DNA of 64,000 nucleotides from Akkermansia massiliensis (GCF_023516715.1 NZ_JAMGSI010000001.1:248001-312000); one strand, 5' to 3'; numbered from the stretch's first letter, positions 18,502-28,104 are shown. The notes: generated from the sequence alone by a model not told the origin. A program made the numbers and translations.

Positions 18502-19685
18502 AACGTATATTCATAGCCATTCAATACATGGAGCTGGGGGGCGCGGAACGCGCTCTGCTGGGGCTGCTGGATGCGCTGGACGCCTCCCGCTTCCGCGTGG
18601 ACCTGTTCGTTTACCGCCATTCCGGAGAGCTGATGCCGCTGATTCCGGATAAAGTGAACCTTCTGCCGGAACTTCCCTCCTACCGTGCGCTGTCCCGTCC
18701 GGTAAAGGACATCCTGAAGGAAGGGAGGCTGGGCATTGCCGCCGCGCGCCTGTGGGCCAAGCGGCGTTCCGCCCGTTTTGGAAAACGGCTGGAAGGCCGT
18801 GAAAACTACGCCGTCTTTGACGATGCCGCCGCCGCCGTCTCCCCGTTTCTTCCTTCCCTGAAAAAGCTGGGCGTGTATGACTTGGCCATCAGCTTCCTGA
18901 CGCCCCACCGCATCGTCCGGGACAAGGTGCTGGCCCGCAGGAAAATAGCCTGGATTCATACGGACTACTCCTCCATCGGAATCAATGTGGAGCGTGAATT
19001 GCCGGTGTGGCGCAGCTATGACCGCATCATCTCCATTTCCCCGCAGGCAGGGAGGGGCTTCCTGTCCCGCTTTCCGGAACTGGAGGATAAGCTGGTGGAG
19101 ATGCAGAACATCGTTTCCCCGGAAGCGGTGAGGGAACAGGCCGCTCTGGAAGACGTTTCCGCCGTGATGGAGGGGGCCCCGTCCCTGTGCACCGTGGGAA
19201 GGTTCTCCCATGCCAAAGGGATGGACCGCGCCGTCAGGCTGGCCGCGCGCCTGGTGGCAATGGGGATGGAAAAACTGCGCTGGTACCTCATCGGCTACGG
19301 GGATGAAATGTCCCTGCGCCGTGAAATTGCCGCCTGCGGCATGCGGGAACACGTGGTCATTCTGGGTAAAAAGGCCAATCCCTACCCGTACATGGCCGCC
19401 TGCGGGCTGTATGTGCAGCCGTCCCGGTATGAGGGAAGGGCCGTGGCGGTGAGGGAGGCGCAGATATTGGGACGGCCCGTAGCCATTACAAACTTTCCGA
19501 CCTCCGCCGGGCATCTGGAAGACGGCGTGGACGGAATCATCATCCCGAATGACGAGGAAGGTGCCGCGCTGGCCCTGTTCCGGCTGCTGAAGGATGACGC
19601 GCGCCTGGAAAGCCTGTCTGCGGAATGCCGGAGGCGTGACTACGGCAACCGTAATGAAATCCTGAAACTGGAGGCATTGATCTGA
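18498..19685 (+). CDS. Family 4 glycosyltransferase
   Basis: 395-residue GT-B enzyme. N-terminal FIAIQYMELGGAERALLGLL; donor domain with CTVGRFSHAKGMDRAVRLAA, WYLIGYGDEMSLRREI and QPSRYEGRAVAVREAQILG. Starts at ATG 18498, overlapping the flippase stop (ATGA); ATG 18492 two codons earlier is possible. A much longer in-frame reading is a shadow of the flippase gene. Confidence 0.9.
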   Translation: MKRIFIAIQYMELGGAERALLGLLDALDASRFRVDLFVYRHSGELMPLIPDKVNLLPELPSYRALSRPVKDILKEGRLGIAAARLWAKRRSARFGKRLEGRENYAVFDDAAAAVSPFLPSLKKLGVYDLAISFLTPHRIVRDKVLARRKIAWIHTDYSSIGINVERELPVWRSYDRIISISPQAGRGFLSRFPELEDKLVEMQNIVSPEAVREQAALEDVSAVMEGAPSLCTVGRFSHAKGMDRAVRLAARLVAMGMEKLRWYLIGYGDEMSLRREIAACGMREHVVILGKKANPYPYMAACGLYVQPSRYEGRAVAVREAQILGRPVAITNFPTSAGHLEDGVDGIIIPNDEEGAALALFRLLKDDARLESLSAECRRRDYGNRNEILKLEALI

Positions 19686-19686
19686 C

Positions 19687-20802
19687 ATGGGAAGACGGCT
19701 TTTGTATATCACCAACGGCATCGCCGGAGCGGGAGGGCTGGAACGGGTGCTCTCCGTCCGGACGCGCCTGCTGGCGGAACGGTACGGGGATGAAATCCAT
19801 ATCCTGACGCTGAATGAAGAAGGAAAGGAGCCTTTTTATGACTTCTGGCCCGGCATTCACGTCCATGACGTGCGCATGCAGGGAAATCCCGCCGCGAGGC
19901 TGAAGGCCTGGGCAAGCGGCGTTCGGAAGGCGGTGCGCGCCGCCAAGCCTGCTGTCGTTTCCGTTTGCGACGACGGCTTCAAGGGGTTCTGGATTCCCTT
20001 CCTGCTGACGGGCTGCGGCTGCCCCGTGGTCTATGAACGCCACGTTTCCCGGCTGATTCAGGCGGACGGCCTGAAATCTTCCGCTCTCATGAAACTGGAA
20101 TTCGCCCTGATGCGGTTCCTGGGAAAACGCTTCTCCCGTTTTGTGGTGCTGACGCCCGGCAACCGGGAGGAATGGCCCATGGCGAATGTGGAGGTGATTC
20201 CCAATCCCCTGCCGTTTTATCCGGAGGCACCCTCTTCCGGAAAAGAAAAAAGGGTGATTGCCGTCGGCAAGGTTTCCCCCCAGAAAAACTACGGAGCGCT
20301 TCTGGCCGCCTGGAAAAAGGCGCACGGTAAATTTCCGGAATGGAAGGTGGAGCTGTTCGGAGCGGAAAAGGACGGAGGGATGCTGAGGAAAGAGATACGG
20401 GCCGCAGGGCTGGAGGAAAGCTTCCTGCTGCATCCCCCCACGCGGGAGATCATGCGGGAGTATCTGGCCTCTTCCATCTGTGCGATGTCTTCCCGCTATG
20501 AAGGATTCGGCATGATGCTGGCGGAGGCGATGGCGTGCGGCGTGCCGTGCGTGGCCTTTGACTGTCCCTGCGGTCCCGGCGACATCATCCGCCATGGGGA
20601 GGACGGCCTTCTGGCGCGGCCGGGAAAGGTGGCGGAACTGGCTTCCGCCCTGGAACTTCTGATGGGGAATGAAAAACTGCGCTCCTCCATGGCCGCGAAA
20701 GCGCGGGAAAATGTGAAGCGGTACGCGGCTGAAACGGTGGCGGCCCAATGGGACGGCCTGTTCCGCCGCATCCTTCAGGAAAGGAAAGGAGGCAAGCCGT
20801 GA
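19687..20802 (+). CDS. Family 4 glycosyltransferase
   Basis: 371-residue GT-B enzyme with YITNGIAGAGGLERVLSVRT, VIAVGKVSPQKNYGALLAAW and SSRYEGFGMMLAEAMACGVP. The last motif region shares a 26-bp identical stretch of DNA with the GT4 gene at 23847, so the two are close paralogues. Starts 1 bp after the previous stop. Confidence 0.9.
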   Translation: MGRRLLYITNGIAGAGGLERVLSVRTRLLAERYGDEIHILTLNEEGKEPFYDFWPGIHVHDVRMQGNPAARLKAWASGVRKAVRAAKPAVVSVCDDGFKGFWIPFLLTGCGCPVVYERHVSRLIQADGLKSSALMKLEFALMRFLGKRFSRFVVLTPGNREEWPMANVEVIPNPLPFYPEAPSSGKEKRVIAVGKVSPQKNYGALLAAWKKAHGKFPEWKVELFGAEKDGGMLRKEIRAAGLEESFLLHPPTREIMREYLASSICAMSSRYEGFGMMLAEAMACGVPCVAFDCPCGPGDIIRHGEDGLLARPGKVAELASALELLMGNEKLRSSMAAKARENVKRYAAETVAAQWDGLFRRILQERKGGKP

Positions 20803-21839
20803 TTTCCGTCATCGTTCCCGTCTATAACGCGGAGGCTTATCTTTCCCGCTGCATGGAAAGCATTCTGAACCAGACGTACCGGGATATTCAGGTCATCTGC
20901 GTGAATGACGGTTCCACGGACTCCAGTGGGGACATGCTGGAAGAACTGCGCCGCCGGGATGGCCGGGTGCAGGTGGCTTGCCGGGAAAACTCCGGCTTGT
21001 CCGCCTCCCGGAATGCCGGGCTGGAGCTGGCGGAAGGGGAATGCGTGATGTTTGTGGACGCGGACGACTGGCTGGACGAACACGCCTGCGCGGACGCGAT
21101 GAAAGCCATGCTGGGAAGGGACGCGGACATCGTGTTCTGGAGCTATGCCAGGGAATATGGAACGGCGTCCGCCCCGGTGCTGTTCTGGCGCGAGGAGCGG
21201 GTGTTTGAAGGGGAATCCATGGAATGGCTGAGGAACCGGCTCCTGGGGCCGTCCGGGGCTGAACTGGGGCGTCCGGAACGGCTGGACTCCTACGGTACGG
21301 CCTGGGGCAAGCTCTACAGGCGTTCCCTGTTCCGGGAAGGGGAAGCCTCCTTCGTGGACACGGCCCTGATCGGCTCCGCGGAAGACGTGCTCTGCAATCT
21401 TTCCCTGTTCCGGGCGGCCCGCAGGGCGGTGTACATCCCCACCACCTTCTACCATTACCGGAAGACGGCGGCGGGAGCCCTGACCAAGCGGTACAAGCCG
21501 GAGCTGGCGGACCAGTGGGAGGAACTCTTCCGCCGGATGGAGCGGCAGGTGCGGGAAAGCGGAGCTTATCCGGAAGCGGAGCAGGCCCTGCGGAACCGCA
21601 TGGCGCTCTCCGTCATTTTCCTGGGCTTGAACGTCTGCGACGCTCCGGCCTCCTCCTTCCGGAAATGCCGTATTCTCCATGAACTGCTGAAACGGGACTG
21701 GTGCCGGACGGCGGTCAGGGAGCTGCCTCTGGCGCCTCTCCCCCCGCATTGGAAAGCGTTTTTCCTGACCGTGAAACTGGGATGCGTGCCCGGTTTGTAC
21801 CTGTTCCTTCTGACCATTAAAAGAATTCTGGCAAAATGA
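20799..21839 (+). CDS. Family 2 glycosyltransferase (GTG start)
   Basis: 346-residue GT-A enzyme: ISVIVPVYNAEAYLSRCMES, CVNDGSTDSSGDML and MFVDADDWLDEH. The GTG at 20799 is the start: it overlaps the previous stop and follows a strong Shine-Dalgarno, AGGAAAGGAGG at 20782-20792. The upstream in-frame extension lies in the preceding gene. Confidence 0.9.
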   Translation: MISVIVPVYNAEAYLSRCMESILNQTYRDIQVICVNDGSTDSSGDMLEELRRRDGRVQVACRENSGLSASRNAGLELAEGECVMFVDADDWLDEHACADAMKAMLGRDADIVFWSYAREYGTASAPVLFWREERVFEGESMEWLRNRLLGPSGAELGRPERLDSYGTAWGKLYRRSLFREGEASFVDTALIGSAEDVLCNLSLFRAARRAVYIPTTFYHYRKTAAGALTKRYKPELADQWEELFRRMERQVRESGAYPEAEQALRNRMALSVIFLGLNVCDAPASSFRKCRILHELLKRDWCRTAVRELPLAPLPPHWKAFFLTVKLGCVPGLYLFLLTIKRILAK

Positions 21840-22954
21840 CCCCTCAACGAGTGCTCATGGTATTCACCATCATGAACCGCGGCGGAGCGGAAACGATGGT
21901 GATGAATTATTACCGCCACATGGACCGCAGCAGGCTCCAGTTTGACTTTCTGGTGCACCGGGAGACGCCCGGCATTTATGAAGAGGAAATCCGGAGGCTG
22001 GGAGGGCGGATTTACAGGCTGCCGCCCATCACCCTGCGCGGTCTGGCGGCGTATCAGGAAAAAATAGCGGCTTTTTTTGACGGACATCCGGAATACAGGA
22101 TGGTTCACGGCCACTGTTCCGAGCTGGGCTACTGGGTATATCGTGAGGCGGCGGCGCGGAACATTCCTTTCATTGCGGCGCATGCCCACAGCTCTCCGGT
22201 AGGAATTGATAAAAACTCCCTGTTCCGCTTCGTGCTCAAGCACCTGATGCGTCCCTGCCTGACCCACCGGTTCACGTGCAACGAACTGTGCGGGCGCTGG
22301 CTTTTCGGCCGCAGGGGCGCGCGTGACGCCATCGTCGTCCGGAACGCCATTGACGCGGGGCGGTTCACCTATTCCCCGGAGGTCCGGGAGCGGGTGCGGA
22401 AGGAAATGGGCTGGGAAGGCAGGCTGGTAGTGGGCCACATCGGCAATTTTTCCTGGCCCAAAAACCACGAATTCCTGCTGCGCGTCTTCCGCGCCCTGCT
22501 GGCGGTAAGGCCGGACGCCCTGCTGGCGCTGGTGGGAAGCGGCGGGGAAGGAGAGGGCAGGATCCGGCAGGAGGCGGAGCGGCCTGAATGGGACGGAAGC
22601 ATCCGCCTGCTGGGCGGCAGGGATGACGTTGCCGCCCTGGTGCAGGGGATGGATGTCTTTGTCTTCCCCTCCCGGTTTGAAGGCTTCGGCATTGCGATGC
22701 TGGAAGCGCAGGCGGCGGGGCTGCCCGTGGTGGCGTCCGACCGGGTGCCGGGGGATGGAGCGGTGGTCCCGGGCCATGTGAATTTTATGTCCCTGAAAAA
22801 ATCCCCCGCCGCCTGGGCGCGGAAAATAGCGGAACTGGCGGACGGCTGGCAACGGACGGATGCGTCCGCCTTCATCCGTGAAGCGGGGCTGGACATCGTC
22901 CGCAATGCGGAAAAGCTTCAGGAACTCTATCTGTCACAGGGAGGTGAAGCATGA
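21836..22954 (+). CDS. Family 4 glycosyltransferase
   Basis: 372-residue GT-B enzyme with MVFTIMNRGGAETMVMNYYR, VVGHIGNFSWPKNHEFLLRV, LVGSGGEGEGRI and FPSRFEGFGIAMLEAQAAGL. This is the EpsF/WcaL-like type frequent in exopolysaccharide clusters. Overlaps both neighbours by ATGA. Confidence 0.9.
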   Translation: MTPQRVLMVFTIMNRGGAETMVMNYYRHMDRSRLQFDFLVHRETPGIYEEEIRRLGGRIYRLPPITLRGLAAYQEKIAAFFDGHPEYRMVHGHCSELGYWVYREAAARNIPFIAAHAHSSPVGIDKNSLFRFVLKHLMRPCLTHRFTCNELCGRWLFGRRGARDAIVVRNAIDAGRFTYSPEVRERVRKEMGWEGRLVVGHIGNFSWPKNHEFLLRVFRALLAVRPDALLALVGSGGEGEGRIRQEAERPEWDGSIRLLGGRDDVAALVQGMDVFVFPSRFEGFGIAMLEAQAAGLPVVASDRVPGDGAVVPGHVNFMSLKKSPAAWARKIAELADGWQRTDASAFIREAGLDIVRNAEKLQELYLSQGGEA

Positions 22955-23841
22955 ACCCCCTGCTCACCGTCTTCACGCCCTCCTTCAACAGGGCGGACTG
23001 CCTGCGCCACTGCTATGAAAGCCTGCGGCGGCAGACCTGCCGTGATTTTATCTGGCTGGTGGTGGACGACGGCTCCACCGACGGCACGAAGGAACTGGTG
23101 AAGGAATGGATGCGGGAAGGCGCGCTGGACATACGCTGCCACCATCAGGAAAACGGAGGCATGCATGCCGCCCACAATGCCGCGTATGAATTGATGGACA
23201 CGGAACTCAATGTCTGCCTGGATTCCGACGACCTGATGCCGGAAGACGCCGTGGCCTCCATTCTGGAATTCTGGGAACGTCACGGAAGTGACCGTGTGGC
23301 CGGACTGGCAGGGCTGGATGCGGACGTGAAGACGGGGGAACTCATCGGCACGGCCTTTGCAGGGGATGTGCAGGAAACCACATTGACCGGGTTTTATGCG
23401 GCGGGAGGCCGCGGAGACAAGAAGCTGGTGTACCGCACCGCGCTGATGAAGCAATTGCCGCCGTATCCCGTCTTTCCCGGTGAAAAATACGTGGGGCTGG
23501 GCTACAAGTACATGCTGGCGGACCGCGTCGCCCCGCTGCTTACGATGAACAAGGTGCTTTGCCTGGTGGAATACCGGGAGGACGGCTCCTCCAGGAACAT
23601 GTTCCGCCAATACGTGCTCAACCCGCGGGGATTCGCCTTTCTGCGGAAGGAGGGAATGAAATACCAGCCCTCCCGGCGTCGGCGGTTCATGGAGGCGGTT
23701 CATTACGTCTCCGCCTCCCTGCTGGCCCGCAATCCGGGTTTTTTGCGGGAATCACCGCGACCGTTGCTGACTCTGGCGGCCCTGCCGTTCGGAGTGGTCC
23801 TGACGGGCCTTATTCTGGCCAAAAACGGAAGAAAGGAATAA
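22951..23841 (+). CDS. Family 2 glycosyltransferase
   Basis: 296-residue GT-A enzyme: LLTVFTPSFNRADCLRHCYE, LVVDDGSTDGTKELV, NGGMHAAHNAAYEL and CLDSDDLMPEDA. A strong Shine-Dalgarno (GGGAGGTG at 22939-22946) precedes the ATG at 22951, which also overlaps the previous stop. Confidence 0.9.
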   Translation: MNPLLTVFTPSFNRADCLRHCYESLRRQTCRDFIWLVVDDGSTDGTKELVKEWMREGALDIRCHHQENGGMHAAHNAAYELMDTELNVCLDSDDLMPEDAVASILEFWERHGSDRVAGLAGLDADVKTGELIGTAFAGDVQETTLTGFYAAGGRGDKKLVYRTALMKQLPPYPVFPGEKYVGLGYKYMLADRVAPLLTMNKVLCLVEYREDGSSRNMFRQYVLNPRGFAFLRKEGMKYQPSRRRRFMEAVHYVSASLLARNPGFLRESPRPLLTLAALPFGVVLTGLILAKNGRKE

Positions 23842-23846
23842 CGGAA

Positions 23847-25007
23847 ATGAAAATAGCCTATGTACTGGATGATCTGGACGCGGCGGGCGGCATTCAGGCC
23901 GTGACCCGCGCCAAGGCTGCCGCCCTGGCTGCCATCCCCGGCAATGAAATAATGCTGGTGACGGCCAATGATTCCCGGCGGACCGCTTCCTCCCTCCCTC
24001 CGGGCGTGAAGGTGGTTCACCTGGGTGTGAACTACTATGAGGACGACTGGAAGGGATTCCTGTATGTGCTGAAGGGCATTCTGGTCCGGCGCAGGAGGCA
24101 TGCGAAAGCTCTGCGGAAGGCGCTGGATGAACTCCGTCCGGATATAGTCGTCTCCGTCGGGCAGTCGGAAAAATTCATGATACCGCGCCTGTCGCGCGAC
24201 AAGCCGTGGAAAACCGTGCGCGAATTCCACTACTCCGGAACGTACCGGAAGGACTATGCGCGGCTTCAGGGGGGAATCCGTGCGCGCGTAATGGCTGCTC
24301 TTTCCGACTTCTATGAATTCGGCCTCCGCAGGGGAACCTATGACGCTACCGTCGTTCTCACCCGGCAGGACCGGGAAGAAAACTGGAAGGGCAGGCGGGG
24401 AGTGCATGTCATCCCCAATCCGTGCGTATGGCGGCCGGAGCGGGTTGCTCCCCTGGAACGTCCGCGGGCTGTGGCCGTTGGGCGGCTGGTTCCGGTGAAG
24501 GGATTCGGCCTGCTGGTACGCGCGTGGGAAAAAGTGGCCGCCGTTCATCCGGACTGGAAACTGGAAATTTGGGGGGACGGTCCGGAGCGCGGTTCTCTTG
24601 AACGCCTGGTCCGGGGAAAAGGGCTGGAAAAAAACGTGCTGCTGCGCGGAGCCACAGGGGAGGTGCGGGAAAAACTGCTTCAATCCTCCATGCTGGTATT
24701 CCCCTCCCTCTTTGAAGGCTTCGGCATGGTGCTGGTGGAAGCCATGGCGTGCGGCGTGCCGTGCGTGGCTTTTGAATGCCCGTGCGGTCCGCGGGACGTC
24801 ATTTCCCCGGAAGAAGACGGCCTGCTGGTTCCTCCCGGGGATACGGACGCCCTGGCCCGCGCCATCATCCGGCTGATGGAACAGCCGGAGCTAAGGAGCC
24901 GCATGGGGGAAGCCGCCCGGAACAAGGCGGCCCGTTATGCGATGGATGCCGTCTGCGCCGCGTGGATGGACCTCTTCCGTCAATTAAACTCTTCTTCATC
25001 ATGCTAA
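23847..25007 (+). CDS. Family 4 glycosyltransferase
   Basis: 386-residue GT-B enzyme with AYVLDDLDAAGGIQAVTRAK, AVGRLVPVKGFGLLVRAWE, LEIWGDGPERGSLERLV and FPSLFEGFGMVLVEAMACGV. Starts at ATG 23847, 5 bp after the preceding stop and after AAAGGA; a longer frame upstream is a shadow of the GT2 gene. Paralogous to the GT4 at 19687. Confidence 0.9.
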   Translation: MKIAYVLDDLDAAGGIQAVTRAKAAALAAIPGNEIMLVTANDSRRTASSLPPGVKVVHLGVNYYEDDWKGFLYVLKGILVRRRRHAKALRKALDELRPDIVVSVGQSEKFMIPRLSRDKPWKTVREFHYSGTYRKDYARLQGGIRARVMAALSDFYEFGLRRGTYDATVVLTRQDREENWKGRRGVHVIPNPCVWRPERVAPLERPRAVAVGRLVPVKGFGLLVRAWEKVAAVHPDWKLEIWGDGPERGSLERLVRGKGLEKNVLLRGATGEVREKLLQSSMLVFPSLFEGFGMVLVEAMACGVPCVAFECPCGPRDVISPEEDGLLVPPGDTDALARAIIRLMEQPELRSRMGEAARNKAARYAMDAVCAAWMDLFRQLNSSSSC

Positions 25008-25026
25008 CCTTTATTTTCATAAAAAC

Positions 25027-26094
25027 ATGCCGCTCGTTTCCATCATCATTCCCTGCTACAACGTAGCCCCCTTCATGAAAAAATGCCTGGATACCGTCTG
25101 TGCCCAGACGCTCCGGGACATTCAAATCATCTGCATCAACGACGGCTCCGGGGATGGAACCCTGGACATCCTGAGGGAATATGAAGCCGCGGATGAACGG
25201 TTCGTCGTCATCGACCAGCCGAATGCGGGCGTGGCGGCGGCGCGGAACGCCGGGCTGGATGCGGCTTCCGGGGAATACATCGGCTTTGTGGACCCGGACG
25301 ACTACATTTCCCCCGTCATGTTCCAGCGCCTGTATCTGGCGGCGGAGGAATACCGGGCGGACGTGGCGTGCATGGGGGCGACGATTGCGGGGGACATGCC
25401 CCTCTCCGTCCGCTGGAGCATGCTCAACGGCCTGCAATGCCCGGAATGGCATTGCGGTAACTATGACTTCACGACGATGGGGCCGTTCAGCGAACTGTGC
25501 TGGGACAAGCTGTACCGGGCGGAATTCCTGAAAAAGACGGGTCTTCGCTTCCGGTCCGGAATGAAGCAGGGCAGTGACGCCCTCTTCAACAACCTGCTCC
25601 AGCCCTATGTGAAAAGAATCGTGAAAATACCGGACTGCCTGTACATCTACCGTCCTACCCGCCCGGACTCCCTGGTGAACGTGTACAAGGCCCCGGACAA
25701 AAAGGGTTCCGGCTTTTATCCGGCTCTGGAACGCATCGACCTGATTGCGGCGGCCTACCGGGAACAGGGCGTGCTGGAAAGAGCCGGGATTACGGTGCTG
25801 AACTGGCTGAACGGCAGTATCCAGCTCTTTTCCTCCAACCTGTTGAACCAGACGGCGGCAGAAAAAAAGGAGGCCCTGGACGCCGTCCGGGCGCTGCTGG
25901 ACAAATATGAATGGCGTGAGTTCGTCAAATCCCCGGAATCCCCCTTCCGCCTGCTGAGACACATTGCCAAGGGGAACGATCTCCGCGTGCGGTGCGCCCT
26001 CTTCGGCATCTACCGGGTCCTGCATTCCCGCATGGGGAACAGGCTGGTGGACCTCTGCACCCGCATCATCAACCTGCGCGGAAGCGCCCGGTAG
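25027..26094 (+). CDS. Family 2 glycosyltransferase, last gene of the polysaccharide operon
   Basis: 355-residue GT-A enzyme: LVSIIIPCYNVAPFMKKCLD, CINDGSGDGTLDIL, NAGVAAARNAGLDAA and FVDPDDYISPVM. It is separated from the previous gene by 19 bp, one of the largest gaps in the run. The next gene (26118) is convergent, so the operon ends here. No clear intrinsic terminator is seen in the 23-bp gap. Confidence 0.9.
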   Translation: MPLVSIIIPCYNVAPFMKKCLDTVCAQTLRDIQIICINDGSGDGTLDILREYEAADERFVVIDQPNAGVAAARNAGLDAASGEYIGFVDPDDYISPVMFQRLYLAAEEYRADVACMGATIAGDMPLSVRWSMLNGLQCPEWHCGNYDFTTMGPFSELCWDKLYRAEFLKKTGLRFRSGMKQGSDALFNNLLQPYVKRIVKIPDCLYIYRPTRPDSLVNVYKAPDKKGSGFYPALERIDLIAAAYREQGVLERAGITVLNWLNGSIQLFSSNLLNQTAAEKKEALDAVRALLDKYEWREFVKSPESPFRLLRHIAKGNDLRVRCALFGIYRVLHSRMGNRLVDLCTRIINLRGSAR

Positions 26095-26117
26095 GGTAGG
26101 GGTGGTGCCGGAATGCC

Positions 26118-27071
26118 TTACTTTCTGGAAGAAAAGGCCGCGTCCGGCTGCGGGCGGAGCAGGCAATCATAAAACGGAGTGTAAAGCAGATTGTTGGGAA
26201 TCAGGTAAATATACCCTTCCCGGGAATCATAGACCATGTTGAACCGTTTCAGCAGGTTGTTGCCCATGACGCCGTCCATTTCCGCGATGCTCTGAATACC
26301 GCTGGTGACGGTGGAGAAGGCGCCGGGGATGAGCGGAAGCTTGCAGCCGCCCAGTTGGATGCTGTCGAACATGACGTTTTCCAGAACCCCGGTATGGGAG
26401 TCCGAACTGGAAATGCGGGAAGTGGAAAAGGGCTTTTGGCTGCCCAGCAAATGATGTTTTTTGATGAAAGGCGTATTGAGGTCCAGAACGCGGTCGGAGC
26501 CGGTATCCACGGATAAACGGAGCTGGTGGGTTTTTCCGTTGACCGTCACTTGTGCGGGGACAATCGGAACGCCCATCACGTACTCAATCTTCAGGCGGAT
26601 GGCATTCGCCGGCGGCGTATAGGAACCGTGCGGGTACAGGTAAATCTTCCGGTCCGTGTAATTCACTTCCGTTACCTGCCGTTGGATGAACCAGAGGCCC
26701 AGCACGCCGTCCCACTGGTCCGGTGAATAGGGAATGGCAATAAAGGGAACGTGCTCCAGGCTTCGTCCCCCGATGGTGAATTTGTTCTCCGTGCTTCCGC
26801 GTACTTCATCGGACCCCGTGGCGCCATGGTTGACGACGGTCTCGTTGAATTCCATTGGAACGCCTTTCAGGGAATTGGTGCTGATGACCATGGATGTGGC
26901 TCCGGTATCAAAAAGAAAACGCAGGGGACGGCTGCCATTGACGCTCCCCTTCACGTAAATACGGCTGGCAGTGCCCAGCTCAAAGGGAATGCTGCCGCTG
27001 GGGGTATTCGCTCCCTGGGCGGAGAGAAGGGAAACCAGTGAAATGGTGAGAAACGACAGGATTTTTTTCAT
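26118..27071 (-). CDS. Secreted two-lobed retropepsin-like aspartyl protease
   Basis: 317-residue exported protein. A signal peptide of about 20 residues (cleavage after SAQG or so) is followed by two homologous lobes, each with the aspartyl protease motif: FLFDTGATS (Asp55) and LSVDTGSDRV (Asp189). Bacterial retropepsin-like proteins usually carry one motif and dimerise; this one has both in one chain, as in pepsins. Start ATG at 27071 follows AGGGAGT with good spacing; an upstream in-frame start at 27092 adds seven residues. Substrate unknown. Confidence 0.75.
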   Translation of the reverse strand: MKKILSFLTISLVSLLSAQGANTPSGSIPFELGTASRIYVKGSVNGSRPLRFLFDTGATSMVISTNSLKGVPMEFNETVVNHGATGSDEVRGSTENKFTIGGRSLEHVPFIAIPYSPDQWDGVLGLWFIQRQVTEVNYTDRKIYLYPHGSYTPPANAIRLKIEYVMGVPIVPAQVTVNGKTHQLRLSVDTGSDRVLDLNTPFIKKHHLLGSQKPFSTSRISSSDSHTGVLENVMFDSIQLGGCKLPLIPGAFSTVTSGIQSIAEMDGVMGNNLLKRFNMVYDSREGYIYLIPNNLLYTPFYDCLLRPQPDAAFSSRK

Positions 27072-27262
27072 ATGAGTTACTCCCTGTGTCAATGAAGTTG
27101 TTTTTCCGGAACAGGCGGCTGGAGCATTTGGTGGTACTGGCTGGCCAACGGATGCCCGTTTCTATAGCAAAGGCTTCAAGAGCTAACAATATAAAAGAAG
27201 AATCCTTTATTTGGAGAATGGTTTTTATCGCATGGAGAGGCGGCCAGGATTTTCTTTGAGAA

Positions 27263-27299
27263 AAAGAAAAACCGCTGCAGGTTGGTACCTGCAGCGGTT
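27263..27299 (-). terminator. Rho-independent terminator of the collagen-like gene
   Basis: A perfect 13-bp stem (27270-27282 with 27287-27299) with a 4-base loop. Read leftward it is followed by TTTTTCTTTTTC. It sits 35 bp past the stop of the leftward collagen-like gene. Confidence 0.9.
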
Positions 27300-27333
27300 G
27301 AAACGGTCCGTAGGACTGTCCTTGAAATTTGTC

Positions 27334-28104
27334 TTAGTATTTGATGACTGGCATGAAGGCTATATTGACGGGACGGTTTTCTTCAGCAGTGGGTACAGAT
27401 TTGGATGCATCAAAAGTCCATTGTTTAGTAGTATTGTTTAACGTGCCAGTACTTGACATAGAAACTGTGTTTCGATTTGTCGTGTCTTGGATATACCCGA
27501 AGGCGCCTTCTAAATTAGTCGCCCAGCCTTGAGATTTACCAGTTCCCAAAAATCCAAAGGCTCCTTTAATGTTTCTGATGGCATCCCCTTGCACGCTGCC
27601 TACAGTTCTCTCTGTAGAAGTGGAACGGATGAACAACCCGCTGTCTCTTGTCAAGTCGGGAAGGGCGAAGGTAGTTACGCCATCGCCGCCATAGGTGGTG
27701 CTGATTGCCGCGTACAATTCCGGATACTGACTGATTTGGAGAGTCGTGCCATTGCATTCCAGCCAGCCGTTCGGGGCTGTGCTGCCGCAGAACCACATGA
27801 AGCAGCCAGGAGGCACGCTGGAACCTTGCGGACCTTCGGGACCTGCATCCCCTTTATCTCCCTTGTCCCCTTTGGGGCCCTGTGGACCGGCAGGGCCCTG
27901 GATGCCGGGTTCACCCTTGGGGCCTTGGGGGCCTTCCGGTCCCGGGGCTCCCGGATCGCCCTTGTCTCCTTTAGGTCCTTGACCGCCTGAGTTCCATTTT
28001 TCCTTTTCCTGTGCCGTGACGTGAATGCTTGCGTTTCCTGCATGAGCGGAAAATTCATTCTGCGTGGTCATCAGGATTCCGTTAATCGTGATAATCTCAT
28101 TCAT
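27334..28104 (-). CDS. Collagen-like repeat protein with phage tail-collar domain
   Basis: 256-residue protein in three parts. Residues 1-40 are a short N-terminal head; residues 43-94 are 17 uninterrupted Gly-X-Y triplets rich in GPKGDKGD, giving a short collagen triple helix; residues 97-165 match the phage tail collar/microcystin-dependent protein domain ([49 protein letters not shown]). The C-terminal part is Thr/Asn/Ser-rich and ends [10 protein letters not shown]. The design is that of a trimeric fibre, but no signal peptide and no phage genes are nearby. It could be a stranded phage fibre or a bacterial surface fibre. Confidence 0.8.
   Translation of the reverse strand: MNEIITINGILMTTQNEFSAHAGNASIHVTAQEKEKWNSGGQGPKGDKGDPGAPGPEGPQGPKGEPGIQGPAGPQGPKGDKGDKGDAGPEGPQGSSVPPGCFMWFCGSTAPNGWLECNGTTLQISQYPELYAAISTTYGGDGVTTFALPDLTRDSGLFIRSTSTERTVGSVQGDAIRNIKGAFGFLGTGKSQGWATNLEGAFGYIQDTTNRNTVSMSSTGTLNNTTKQWTFDASKSVPTAEENRPVNIAFMPVIKY

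Noticed and set aside
27834-27975. CRISPR array or tandem DNA repeat
   Set aside because: The repetitiveness comes from Gly-X-Y codons; units are 9 bp and degenerate. No CRISPR array was seen anywhere in the window.
27746-27982. Opposite-strand open frame rich in Pro/Gly/Leu
   Set aside because: It is the antisense reading of the collagen triplets; the leftward frame has the collar domain and a terminator in the right place.
27334-28104. Prophage remnant
   Set aside because: Only the collar domain is phage-like; no other phage, integrase or attachment-site sequence is visible around it, despite the nearby tRNA-Pro.
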